DNA of 64,000 nt from Cercophora sp. LCS_1 (taxonomy: Eukaryota > Ascomycota > Sordariomycetes > Sordariales > Lasiosphaeriaceae): the NCBI GenBank assembly GCA_036250225.1, contig JAPZLL010000008.1, forward strand, positions 868,001 through 932,000, given 5' to 3'. A model generated the notes under the pieces. That model made no database searches. It had not been told where the DNA came from and saw nothing but the letters and a program-made list of their open reading frames with translations. Positions 35,066-44,128 of this stretch are shown here, piece after piece (the first letter of the stretch is position 1; the number at the start of each line of letters is the position of its first letter). A program made the translations under genes and the position numbers.

Positions 35066-35821
35066 ATGCCTCCTCCCGACACCCCAACCCGCGACTCCGA
35101 CTCGGAGGACTTTCTCGAAGAAGGTCGTCGCCATCTCGAATCGGGCACGCGCCATGTGCGTCGTCTATGGGAGGGCTTCATCGACTTTGCGTTTCAGGGA
35201 AACGTCCTTGAGATTGCGTTTGGTTTGATGTAAATACCTGCCTCCTTCTCTCCGCAATGCCAGTGTGCAGTAAAGAGAGACTCACATACAAAAAAGCCTA
35301 GCATCCATGTTCACCGGCCTCGTCACGTCCCTCGTGTCCGACATCCTGCTTCCCCCGCTCTCGGTCATCACGCCGCTCAATAAGAACCTCAACGAGAAAT
35401 TCGCCATTCTCAAGTCTGGGCCGGGTGGGCCGTACAATACCACGCAGCAGGCGCAGGATGACGGGGCTGTTGTTATGGCGTATGGGTGCGTTGTCTAGCC
35501 TCCTTTTTTCGTTGGGTTGGGGAAGGCTGACGAGAGCAGAGTGTTTCTGAACCGTCTCATCAATTTTATTGGCGTCGGTTTCTCGCTGTATGGATTGGCG
35601 GGCGTTTATCAGTATTTCTCCAAGGATCCGATCATCAAGCCCCAGGTTAGGTGCAAGTATTGTCGAAAGTACATCAGTGAGAAGGTGAGTGACCAATGCT
35701 GATAAGTAGGGGTGGGTCGTGATGTTGACGGGTACAGGCTGCGAGATGTGTCAATTGTACGAGTTGGCAGGATGGGCGGGAGGAGAAGCCGATTGCGGTG
35801 ACGGGTGATATTCTTGGGTGA
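35066..35821 (+). CDS. MscL-type large-conductance mechanosensitive channel
   Basis: MscL channels open under membrane tension to release osmolytes. Four exons: 35066-35229, 35297-35485, 35540-35684 and 35738-35821, with introns of 67, 54 and 53 nt, giving 193 aa. The first acceptor is AAAAAG at 35296 rather than the nearby CCTAG. Only this choice gives the family-like GLILASMFTGLVTSLVSD. The N-terminus is acidic, then an amphipathic segment (LWEGFIDFAF) leads into TM1 (about 48-75). A loop with NTT follows, then TM2 (about 122-143, LINFIGVGFSLYGLAGVYQYF). The C-terminal tail carries two CxxC motifs (CKYC...CVNC), like a zinc ribbon, which bacterial MscL lacks but which is reminiscent of some MscL families. 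Location is inferred to be plasma or internal membrane. Confidence 0.9.
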
Positions 35822-36171
35822 GATGGTGGTGGGTGGGACGGAACGGCAACTTGGTGATTTGGATGGCGGCATAGTTGTGATATGAGGAGGATTGTTCTGC
35901 GAGTGAGCAGTTTCATTCCTGCCTGGTCTCGAGCTATGAGCCAACCTCAGACCAGATCGGAACTGATGCATTCATGAGCCACGGCTTTTTGTCCCCACGT
36001 TGCGTTGCACATACACATATACTCCAGCTTGCATATATCAAGTACAGCGTATCAACATTAATGTTCGCATCGCCACTCTACGTGACGGGGGGCATCACAC
36101 ACTTGGGTATCATACAGAACATACAGACATGACGCCAGCCCAGCCTGGACACGGCCATACTAAGCACGGCG
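35822..36171. other. Convergent 3' spacer
   Basis: 350 bp between the stops of the MscL gene (plus) and the GPI-type protein gene (minus). It is AT-richer than the coding DNA around it and fits 3' UTRs. No ORF is supported. Confidence 0.5.
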
Positions 36172-36855
36172 TTACAGCAACAACACAGCACCCATCACCG
36201 CAGCAACACCAGCCATAACTGCGTTCTGCGTCATCCTCGGGACACCCGCAGTTGGCGTGGTCTCGGTCGAAGTGGACTCCGTTGTCGAGGCCGAAGTAGC
36301 CGTAGCACCCTCGGTAACCGGCGCGCTCTCCAAGCTCGTTGCCTCGGTCAGAGGAACCGTAGCCGAAGCGCCGCCACTCAGCTTCTCAAGACCCGCGGTA
36401 ATGATGACGGGTGTTACCAGCGCCTGGTAGTTTTTCTGCGTGCCCTCGAATGTCTCGGTGTGCTTGTAGTCGGACATTTGCCGTGTGCAGATGGCGTCTC
36501 CTGTCCGGAACGCGCAGCTGACGCTTTCACCGTATTTTCTGCGGTTTTGTCAGTGGCTGCTAACTGTGGTGATGTGGCGTAAAGCTCACCGACTGGGAAC
36601 CGTTACACGCCATTCCGCTCCGCTGGCACTGGATGTGAAAGTGATGCCGTCTGAGATGTAGCATGATTCTGGCTTGATCTGGGACGGGCATCCGAGTTTA
36701 TAAACTACTGTCTCCGGCGCAGCAGAGAGGATGGATGCCACGGGTGTAGTGCCTTCGGGATAGATGAATGGGAGAACGAGCTCTGTGACGACTGTCTTGG
36801 TTTGCGCTGTCGCGACTGGGAGGGCCAACAGCCATGGGGCAAAAGAGCGAACCAT
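36172..36855 (-). CDS. Small secreted GPI-type surface protein (paralogue A)
   Basis: Two exons on the minus strand: 36855-36590 and 36538-36172, with a 51-nt intron (GTGAGC...CGCAG), giving 210 aa. A signal peptide is clear (MVRSFAPWLLALPVATAQ). The mature part has four or five Cys (GCPSQ, ESCYI, VSCAF, AICTR). A Ser/Thr-rich stretch (EGATATSASTTEST...) follows, and the protein ends in a hydrophobic GPI-attachment-like tail (NAVMAGVAAVMGAVLLL). The frame extends upstream of the ATG but only via a TTG. Function is unknown; cell-wall or plasma-membrane anchoring is inferred. The plus-strand gene at 38165 has the same length, layout and motif order, so the two look like divergent paralogues sharing a 1.3 kb promoter region. 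Confidence 0.85.
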
Positions 36856-38164
36856 GGTGGGTGATGTGTGGCAACCGAGGGTTGTACGATGGAGAAGTGA
36901 GGGTGGTATGATGCACGGGAAGCAGTTCACGATTGTGGGGTGACTTGTGAAAGACGGGAAGAGAGCACCAAAAGCGAGAAACCCGGAAAACGTCAATAAA
37001 CCTGGAATCGCGTCTGTTATCTGGGGTCGTTTTGTGGATATCAACCCCTGAGCTATATCGCGAGACAGCCTTGGTTATTGTAAACCGCCTTGTGGATCCG
37101 GGGCTCATTCTTTGTGCCACAACGGTGCGCGTTGTAGCCTAAGATACGAAAACGGCAGGTAGTCCTGCTGGATAACTCAACCAGTGCTGCGCGATAACCG
37201 GCGCGCCGGGATATTTGGGTTGTGTCGAGGCCTCGGTCTGCAGTTGTGGAGCGCATTGGCTTCTAGGCCGGTAACTAGAGAGTTTGCAGCGAAGGGAGGT
37301 TGTGTTGATGGTGGAACCTGCCCATGCGAGTGGAGGAGAGGATTGCAAGCCTCAAGACTACGGGCCGGAGTTGTGAACTAGCCGGCCGGGAGTTCGGCCA
37401 ATGCCGAAGTGTGGTTTTTAACGTGCAAGGTTGCAAAGACTTGAATGTGCCTTTCAGACCATGGATCTCCCTCGTCGTTGCCACACAATGCATAAGTCGG
37501 TGACATTCCGCAGCTGCTGGAGGTCCCTGCCGCAGTTAGTTGGGTGTGACCGGGTACTTCACCCACTGTTTCCTATAAATTGCTGTGGACAAGGCTGTCA
37601 TGCGGAGAAGCGAAAAGCTCGTGACAGTTTGGCGTTGAGAGCTCAGGGTCCCCGAGATACATATCCATACCCCTTCAGTATACTGAACCAAGACTACTTG
37701 GCTCAGTGCCCCACCACAGGATTGCGTCTGCCAGTCGAGGCGTTCAAGTCCGTGATAAAACGATCGGTATGCCGGAAAAGTCAGAAGGATGTTGTCCTGC
37801 AACAAAGGGCGCAAACGAACGTGCGAGGGGTCTGTTCTCAGGTTTCCTCAGCGCTGGAGACGTTATGCACCACTTGCTGGAATGGGTGCGCGGGTCGGCA
37901 ATACTTGCTGTGTCGGCCGGATTCACTGCGCCGCCCGGGATCGGTCAGTCGAGGTGTTGAACACAACTAATGTGTTTTGAGGGTGTCCAGGTCTGGACTT
38001 CTTGGCGGTGGTTGCCAAGAATCAAGGGCGGGAAAGAGGTTGTCGCGATTGGCCACGCTCCACAAAGACCGACTCAAGTCCCAACTGCATCTCGACTCCT
38101 CCTCGCAACAACTCATACAACGTCAAAAGAAAATGATACCGCGGTCACGCAGCATAGTAGCATT
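36856..38164. promoter_or_regulatory. Divergent intergenic region between the two GPI-type paralogues
   Basis: 1.3 kb between two start codons pointing outward. Open frames are short and overlapping and none is convincing. It probably holds the promoters of both surface-protein genes. No specific factor site is claimed. Confidence 0.45.
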
Positions 38165-38895
38165 ATGAGCTGGCAGCCCGGTCATGTGTGCGGCCTGTTG
38201 ATGGCAACCACATATCTCGCTGCCGGCGTCCTCGGTCAGACCACAGTTTCCGTCTGGCTCCCGGCCTACAGCGATTCCGATTGGGAGGCGCTTCGTGGCA
38301 GCATCCTCAACAGTGTAAGTGCGCCTTGTTTGTGTGTCCCGGAATGGCGTCCTGACATGGCGCAGGATCAATCCGCAACGACATATACCGTCTTTTGCGC
38401 CGACGTGGCCCCACGATGTCAAATCGCTGGGGATCTCCCGTTCGTGTTCACTGAGGGTCCCTCGACGCTCAAGTACACGGGTGCGGCGACGGGTGAAATG
38501 TAGGCTTGCCAAACCCATCGAGTCGACATGTCTCCAACCAGCTGACCATCTGGAACAGAACGGCCGACTTGCAATGCAACCTTCAGGCCCAATCTGCGGC
38601 CACTTGCACGGGCTCGTCGTCGCTCGGCCCCAACTTCCACGAGGGCTCTGTCAGAGGCCCGACGCGGACAGTCTGGACGAGCACGTTTACCGGCACCAAC
38701 GTTGCGTGGGGCGTACTGACCCTGGCGACACCGGGCTCCGCGGCCGGGACAACCGACATTGATGGCACCGCGGTCATGACTGGCGCTGAGCCAACATCGG
38801 TTCTCGATCTGGAGTCCGGAACCGGCCACCTTCCGACGGGGAGGTGGCTGTCTGTCGCGGCCGGGGCGGTGGCAGCGGTACTTTTGCTCTGGTGA
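38165..38895 (+). CDS. Small secreted GPI-type surface protein (paralogue B)
   Basis: Three exons: 38165-38314, 38366-38499 and 38559-38895. The introns are 51 nt (GTAAGT...GCGCAG) and 59 nt (GTAGGC...AACAG), giving 206 aa. The N-terminus is a signal peptide (GHVCGLLMATTYLAAGVLGQ). The core carries VSVWLPAYSD, TYTVFCAD, RCQIAG, FVFTEGPSTL, LQCNLQ and ATCTG. A Thr/Gly-rich region and a hydrophobic GPI-like tail (WLSVAAGAVAAVLLLW) end the protein. The order LP-box, SIL, YxxxC, CxI, FxFT, xC, xCT matches the minus-strand neighbour. Intron 1 is a multiple of three and open, so retention would add 17 residues without a frameshift. Function is unknown. Confidence 0.83.
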
Positions 38896-40148
38896 TGTGC
38901 GACTGGTGCCATTGACCGAGACGAGTCGAGGCCGGCGTCTAATGTAAAATCAAGTCGTTTGAAGTGAGGTTGGCGCAGGGCCAAGTGAGACAACCGGCCT
39001 CCCCGCCATTGTCACCGACAGAGGCCTCGAGGGTTCGCGGACTCGGGGACTCGAGGCGGCTGCAACCAGAAAACAAAAAGTTGTCTGACCAGCGGTGTCG
39101 TTTTTATCTGGCCCCGCGGGATGGGATGTCGTGCGTGTGGTCTTGACACGGTAGATGAGGAAACACAGCGATAACCCAAATGAAGGTCGGGCAGCACCAT
39201 CGCAACGTTGAGCCCTCGCACCAGCCGATAGCCCTCGGTGACGGCTGACAGTGGAGACATGCTGGCGCAAAAACATCCAGTCGCGCGGCTGTCTTTTGAG
39301 AACCTCTGCGCCTGTCATCTCAGCTGAAGCTCCTGTTTCACGTTTCGGGACCCCACGCCATTTTTTGGTGGCTGAGGCGCCGGCCAATGGGCGGCAACGG
39401 CGCCCCTGACCATCGCTTCTCGAACCCCGCTCCAGGAACGGGTCAGCCCCTGAAGGACAGTTCCTCGACCGGGCGACGGCCCTCAGCCATGGGATTTTTC
39501 CCGCCCTCGACTTCCCGTTCAAAGTCCCGGGAACACGTCCAAAGGAACCGGGAAGGAAGCGAAACATGCCAAAATAGTGCAACCCTTGGTGAGTTGGAGC
39601 CCGCCCATTGGCCGTGGCATCCGTGAACCCCATGGCCGTCAGCTCGCCTCTCCCCGATCAGGCCCCGGCCAGGATCGTCAGCCTGCACGCCGAGCATGGG
39701 ATGGCCTGGGAGATGCACAGCGGAGGCGGCGGAGGCTCTTTATAGTCCGACCACGTCTCCATTCCATCATCGTTTTCTTTTAAAAACTCGCCAAGCTCGG
39801 CATCTCGACTTCAGCCGGTAGCCCATTCCCTGTTTCCTTCCTTCATCCAGGCCACGCCCAACTGCTTCGATTAGCAGTCACTGTCGTTTTCGATTCTTCC
39901 CACAACCCTCTTTGCCCTTTTTTTCTTGATCACCACCTCCTTGAAGGAACCGCTCTCATTTTGCCTCTGGAGTGCCATCTTTGCCCCCTGTTCGAACTTC
40001 GAGTCATTGCAGCTCGATATCACCGGTCTTCTAGCAAGACACGTTTGCCTCTGGGCCCATTTACATCCATTCATTCGCTGTGCGACAACAAGACCAACCT
40101 GTCAACTCTCTTTCCGGGTCAACCCGAGCAAACGCAACAACCGTCAAG
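38896..40148. promoter_or_regulatory. Upstream region of the GH76 gene
   Basis: 1.25 kb with no supported ORF. A TATA-like CTTTATAG at about 39738 is followed by about 400 bp of CT-rich leader-like sequence leading to the ATG at 40149. The first ~300 bp are the 3' UTR of paralogue B. Confidence 0.5.
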
Positions 40149-41468
40149 ATGAGATTCGTCAAGTCTCAGCATCCGGTGGTGGCCGCCGTCCCGGTCTTGA
40201 TCGCCGCGGCCCTTCCAAAAGACTTGAATATGACCGACCCTACCTCGGTCAAGGCCGTCACCAAGACGATTGCCGCCGAGGCCATGTCTTACTACAAAGG
40301 CAACGAGACCGCCTTTGTGGATCTGGATCCCCCTTATTACTGGTGGCAGTGTGGTGCCTTCTTCGGGTCCATGCTCGATTACACGCACTTCACCGGAGAC
40401 AACACTTACGAAAAGACCATTCACACGGCCCTCGTGCAGCAACGCGGGCCTGACAACGACTTCATGCTGCCCACGCACTTTGGGCAAGAAGGAAACGATG
40501 ACCAGGCCATGTGGGGGTTCAGCATCATGGCGGCTGCCGAGAGGAACTTCCCCCAGCCGGACCCAAATATCCCTTCCTGGTTGCAGCTTTCCGAAAACAT
40601 CTGGAACTCGATGGTGTCGAGGTGGAACACCACGGCTTGCAACGGTGGGCTCTTGTGGCAGATCTTTGCCTCGAACCCGAACGGGCTCGACTATAAGAAC
40701 ACCGTCAGCAACGGTGGTCTGTTCCAGCTTTCAGCACGCCTAGCACGGGCGACCGGTAACCAGACGTATATCGAATGGGCTGAGAAGGTCTGGGACTGGA
40801 CACAGGCAGTCGGTCTGATTGACCCCGACTACAATGTCCAGGATGGTGCCCACTCACGCCACAACTGCACCGACATCAACCCCGTCTCTTTCTCTTACAC
40901 CGCCAGCATCTACATGTACGGCGCCGCCGTCATGTCAGACGTCACAGGAGACCAGAAGTGGACGGAGCGAACCGAGAAGATCCTGGAAGCGGCCAAGTCA
41001 TTCTTTAGCCCGTTCGAGAACGCGACCAACATCATGTACGAGCACGCATGCGAGCATGTTGGCACCTGCAACACCGATATGCGCAGCTTCAAGGCGTACT
41101 TCTCGCGCTTCACTTACCAGTCGACGTGGTTTGTGCCGTCCATCATTCCCACCGTCAACGAGCTGTTCCACACATCCGCCGAGGCCGCCGCGAGGAGCTG
41201 CACGGGAGGAGCCGCTGGCACGAGCTGCGGCCACCGGTGGTACACGGGCGGTTTCGATGGCGAGACCGGTTTGGGAGAGCAGATGTCCGCGTTGGAGACC
41301 ATCCAGGGCGTTATTGTCAACCAGGTTTCGCTGCCATTCAAGGGTGATGAGATCAAGGTTGTCCGCCAGTTCAGCAGCTCCCCCGCTGGTCCTGCGACCC
41401 CGTCCGAGGATTCTTCATCAGGTGCGACTCCTGCTAGGCGCCGAAACCTTCGTCGGTCGAGGTCTTGA
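40149..41468 (+). CDS. GH76 family alpha-1,6-mannanase / Dfg5-Dcw1-type cell-wall enzyme
   Basis: A single exon encodes 439 aa. The fungal Dfg5/Dcw1 group of GH76 cleaves GPI-glycan mannan and cross-links GPI proteins into cell-wall glucan. The N-terminus is a weak signal peptide (VVAAVPVLIAAALP). Family motifs are PPYYWWQCGAFFGSMLDY, NDFMLPTHFGQEGNDDQAMW with the catalytic Asp-Asp pair, FASNPNGLDYKNTVSNGGLFQLSARLAR, and TASIYMYGAA. CGHRWYTGGFDGETGLGEQMSALE sits near the C-terminus. Many NxS/T sequons (NMT, NET, NTT, NQT, NCT, NAT) fit a secreted glycoprotein. Unlike typical Dfg5 proteins the C-terminus is Ser/Pro then Arg-rich (ARRRNLRRSRS) and lacks a hydrophobic GPI signal, so this copy may be secreted freely, or a small 3' exon is missed. 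It converges with his5. Confidence 0.92.
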   Translation: MRFVKSQHPVVAAVPVLIAAALPKDLNMTDPTSVKAVTKTIAAEAMSYYKGNETAFVDLDPPYYWWQCGAFFGSMLDYTHFTGDNTYEKTIHTALVQQRGPDNDFMLPTHFGQEGNDDQAMWGFSIMAAAERNFPQPDPNIPSWLQLSENIWNSMVSRWNTTACNGGLLWQIFASNPNGLDYKNTVSNGGLFQLSARLARATGNQTYIEWAEKVWDWTQAVGLIDPDYNVQDGAHSRHNCTDINPVSFSYTASIYMYGAAVMSDVTGDQKWTERTEKILEAAKSFFSPFENATNIMYEHACEHVGTCNTDMRSFKAYFSRFTYQSTWFVPSIIPTVNELFHTSAEAAARSCTGGAAGTSCGHRWYTGGFDGETGLGEQMSALETIQGVIVNQVSLPFKGDEIKVVRQFSSSPAGPATPSEDSSSGATPARRRNLRRSRS

Positions 41469-41845
41469 GGTCATGCCCTTTGAGTGGATGGACGTGTGGA
41501 GGTGGGGGATTCGCTCATTTTTGGAGAGAGTTGGAGACGTGGGCTGTTGGACAGCAACCCCGAAGCTTGGATTCTTCACTTCATGTACATAAACATTTTG
41601 GCATTGCGAGGTTACCCAACCACACGCACTGGGATCCCTTTTCCGGCATTTGAAGAGGTAGTCGTGAAGGAAGCGAGCTGAATTACACGATTATGACCAC
41701 CAGTCTGTTGTCAAGCCACGTGATACTCTGCCGTGAAGAGCCCTCAAGATAAAAAGCTCCTAGACTGAAGTTATGTGCATCACTCTACTTTTTGTCTACA
41801 GTCTCTATCTCTATACCCCTTGCCTTCATGCGCCAGCACCGCCAC
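41469..41845. other. Convergent 3' spacer GH76 / his5
   Basis: 377 bp between two stops, AT-richer than its surroundings and without a supported ORF. It is read as two 3' UTRs. Confidence 0.55.
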
Positions 41846-43092
41846 TTAAACTCCCCTCACCTCAGCAAGGGTCTTTTCCAAGGCCGTCAAGAACCTCGTC
41901 ACCTCATCCTCAGTACCAACCGTGATCCTCAAGCACCCCTGGCACCCGTGCTCCTTGCCCCTGAACCGCACAACAACCCCCTTGTTCTCCGCCAACCGCT
42001 CATACACCGCCAGCGCCGTCACATTATCCGGCTTGCCCTCCTTATCCAACATCTCATACAGCAAAAAGTTGCTCATCACGCCACCCCTCAACCGTCCAAC
42101 CCCCTCAATCTTGGGCAACTCAGCAATCAGCCGCTCCCGCTGCGCAACGAGCTTATCCCTGTGGCCACACATGACATCCAGCCCCTCCTTGGACAGCGCA
42201 CACTGCGCCAACGCGCTGGTAGGGCTAGCAATATTATACGGCGCCTTCATATTGTTCAGCAGTCTCGCAATGGGCTCGCTCGTAAACACGGCACCGAGCC
42301 GAATCCCCGCCATGCCGAAACCCTTGGAGAGGGTCTGCATGACCACCAGGTTCGGCCACTCGGTGACCCATTCCGCGAGGGACGCCTCGGCCGGCGCAAA
42401 GTCGATATAGGCTTCGTCGACGATTACAACGCCGTTCCAGGTCGGGTGGTTCAGCACCGCCGCGATGTCGTCTTTGGACAGCAAAGCGCCGGTGGGGTTT
42501 CCGGGGGAGCAGAAGTAGACGAGCTTGATGTTGGGCTGGGTGGAGAGCGCGTTGAGCACGGCGGGGACGTCGATGCCGAACCCGGGTGCGGACGTGAGCG
42601 GGACTTTGGCTAGGCCAATGTCGTTCACTTGAGCAGAGACTGAGTACATGCCGTAGGTGGGCGGGCAGACGAGGATGCGGTCAACGGCGGGGACGCAAAA
42701 TACGCGGAGGAGGGCGTCGATGGCTTCGTCGGAGCCGACGCCTACGAAGAGATTGGCTGGCGTCAGGGCCTTGGGCGTGTGGGCGTGGGTGGTGCGCAGG
42801 TCGCAGAGAAGCTGCTTGAGGTCGTGCTGGTGGGGGTCGGGATACCGGTTCAGGCCGCGGAAGTCGAGGGCCGGGCCGGCGCCGGAGCCGGACAGCGAGA
42901 GGGAAGGGCCGTAGGCGTTCTCGTTGGCGTCAAGGAGGATGTTTGTGCCGTCATCTTTGTAGTCGCTGCGTAGTGTCATTATCTGTTTTATGAAAGGGGG
43001 TGAGGTGAGTGGACTTGCTCTCTTGCGCAGCGATAGGGCTCCAAGGCGAGGATGTTGGGGCGGGCGCACGTTTCGAGATTGAACGGCGACAT
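41846..43092 (-). CDS. his5: Histidinol-phosphate aminotransferase
   Basis: This PLP enzyme converts imidazole-acetol phosphate and glutamate to histidinol phosphate in histidine synthesis, in the cytosol. Two exons on the minus strand: 43092-43019 and 42965-41846. The intron, 42966-43018 (53 nt), starts with GC rather than GT (GA|GCAAGT) and ends ACGCAG. It is the only way to join MSPFNLETCARPNILALEPYRCAR to DDYKDDGTNILLDANENAYGP, the conserved N-terminus, giving 397 aa. Fold-type I motifs are GVGSDEAID, CPPTYGMY, SPGNPTG (Asn181), VIVDEAYIDF (Asp208, Tyr211), the PLP lysine in TLSKGFGMAGIRLG (Lys239), and RITVGT near the end. Two TGACTC elements about 110-130 bp upstream fit cross-pathway (CPC1/Gcn4) control. 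Reading the exon-1 side in another frame gives an artefactual MRPPQHPRLG start. Confidence 0.96.
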
Positions 43093-43201
43093 TTTGGGCT
43101 TTTGGGTGGAGATTGTTTGCTTTAATGGTCGACAGGCAAGTTGGAACGCTTGTGAGCGACCTCTGGCTTAAATGGTGATGTTGAGCCGGGGTGGTGACGA
43201 A

Positions 43202-43207
43202 GAGTCA
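43202..43207 (-). promoter_or_regulatory. TGACTC element (CPC1/Gcn4-type), distal to his5 start by 110 bp
   Basis: The plus strand reads GAGTCA, i.e. TGACTC towards his5. This is the core of the CPC1/Gcn4 site found upstream of amino-acid biosynthesis genes. It lies 110 bp before the his5 ATG, a normal promoter distance. Confidence 0.65.
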
Positions 43208-43216
43208 TGACGGAGG

Positions 43217-43222
43217 GAGTCA
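43217..43222 (-). promoter_or_regulatory. Second TGACTC element upstream of his5
   Basis: A second GAGTCA (TGACTC on the minus strand) lies 15 bp from the first, 125 bp before the his5 ATG. Paired, same-orientation sites upstream of a histidine gene support cross-pathway control. Confidence 0.65.
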
Positions 43223-44128
43223 CTGTGCATGAAACGAAAATGAGCATTTTGGCCCGGCCCCGACTCCGGAGGCGGGTCCAACTCGGGATCTCATGTTTAC
43301 TCGGGCGGGCAGCAACACCTTTTTGAAGCTTCAAAACAAAGTGCTTAAACAGCGCAACGGTGTTTCGATCGGCCTGAAAGAACTCTTGTCGTTCATCCTA
43401 CAAGCTGTTACAGACAGCATGGATCTCATCGTCGTCAAGGGTACCCCTATTACAACCCTAACCCCTGGAAGCCCACGATGCCTTCCAGGGATTTAGGCTA
43501 TAGTTGCGCCCTAGACCTTATTGGTCAATGCCTTCACGACGCAAAGCACGCGATGGATCGAGACGGCGCATCTGGAGCTTGATCCCGATACCCAACCTGG
43601 TGAGAGAGGCGCGATGTAACAGCAGAGGAGCGCTCAGCCGTGCGCCCGGATCGCTTCCCCAGTTTTCCCTCATCCTCATCTCCCATGTGTTTTGTTTCCC
43701 AATAATAATCTTCCGGCTGCCCTCCCGTTATGCATGTATTCCTGCGGGCAAAGCTTGGTACCAGCAATTGTTCCTGCATATGAAACTACTAACCGTACTA
43801 GCCACAGGGTAATGTCCTCGCCGTGCCCCCTGTGGCCGCCCTGAGACCGGCTACGCTCCGCCCTCCGCGCATCCCATACCCTGGATCTCCGAGATGGAGA
43901 AGCCAATATAGCCTGCGCACTTGCAGTAGACTGTCGCTAGCGGGCTCGTTCCTGCCGCCATTCCCGGTTGAATGGCACGATAGAGTGAACCCGAGGGATC
44001 ACTATGGGCGTATAAGACGACTTGGGACCCCGTTTCCTGGGTTCGCCGTCTTGGTCCGCACCACGCTTCCGTCCCCGCCCATCCCGAAACCAACAGCGAC
44101 GTCGCAGTCTGCTGTGTCTCCTGTCAGG
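43223..44128. promoter_or_regulatory. Divergent region his5 / CE16 esterase
   Basis: About 0.9 kb without a supported ORF. It contains CCCTAACCC (43456-43464, a telomere-repeat-like box) and a TATA-like GTATAAGA at about 44009-44016, 113 bp before the esterase ATG. The esterase frame is open upstream of its ATG but the translation there is not signal-peptide-like. Confidence 0.5.

Noticed and set aside
41792..42613. 273-codon plus-strand frame
   Set aside because: Antisense shadow of his5; composition-driven (His/Arg/Leu-rich) and without recognisable motifs.
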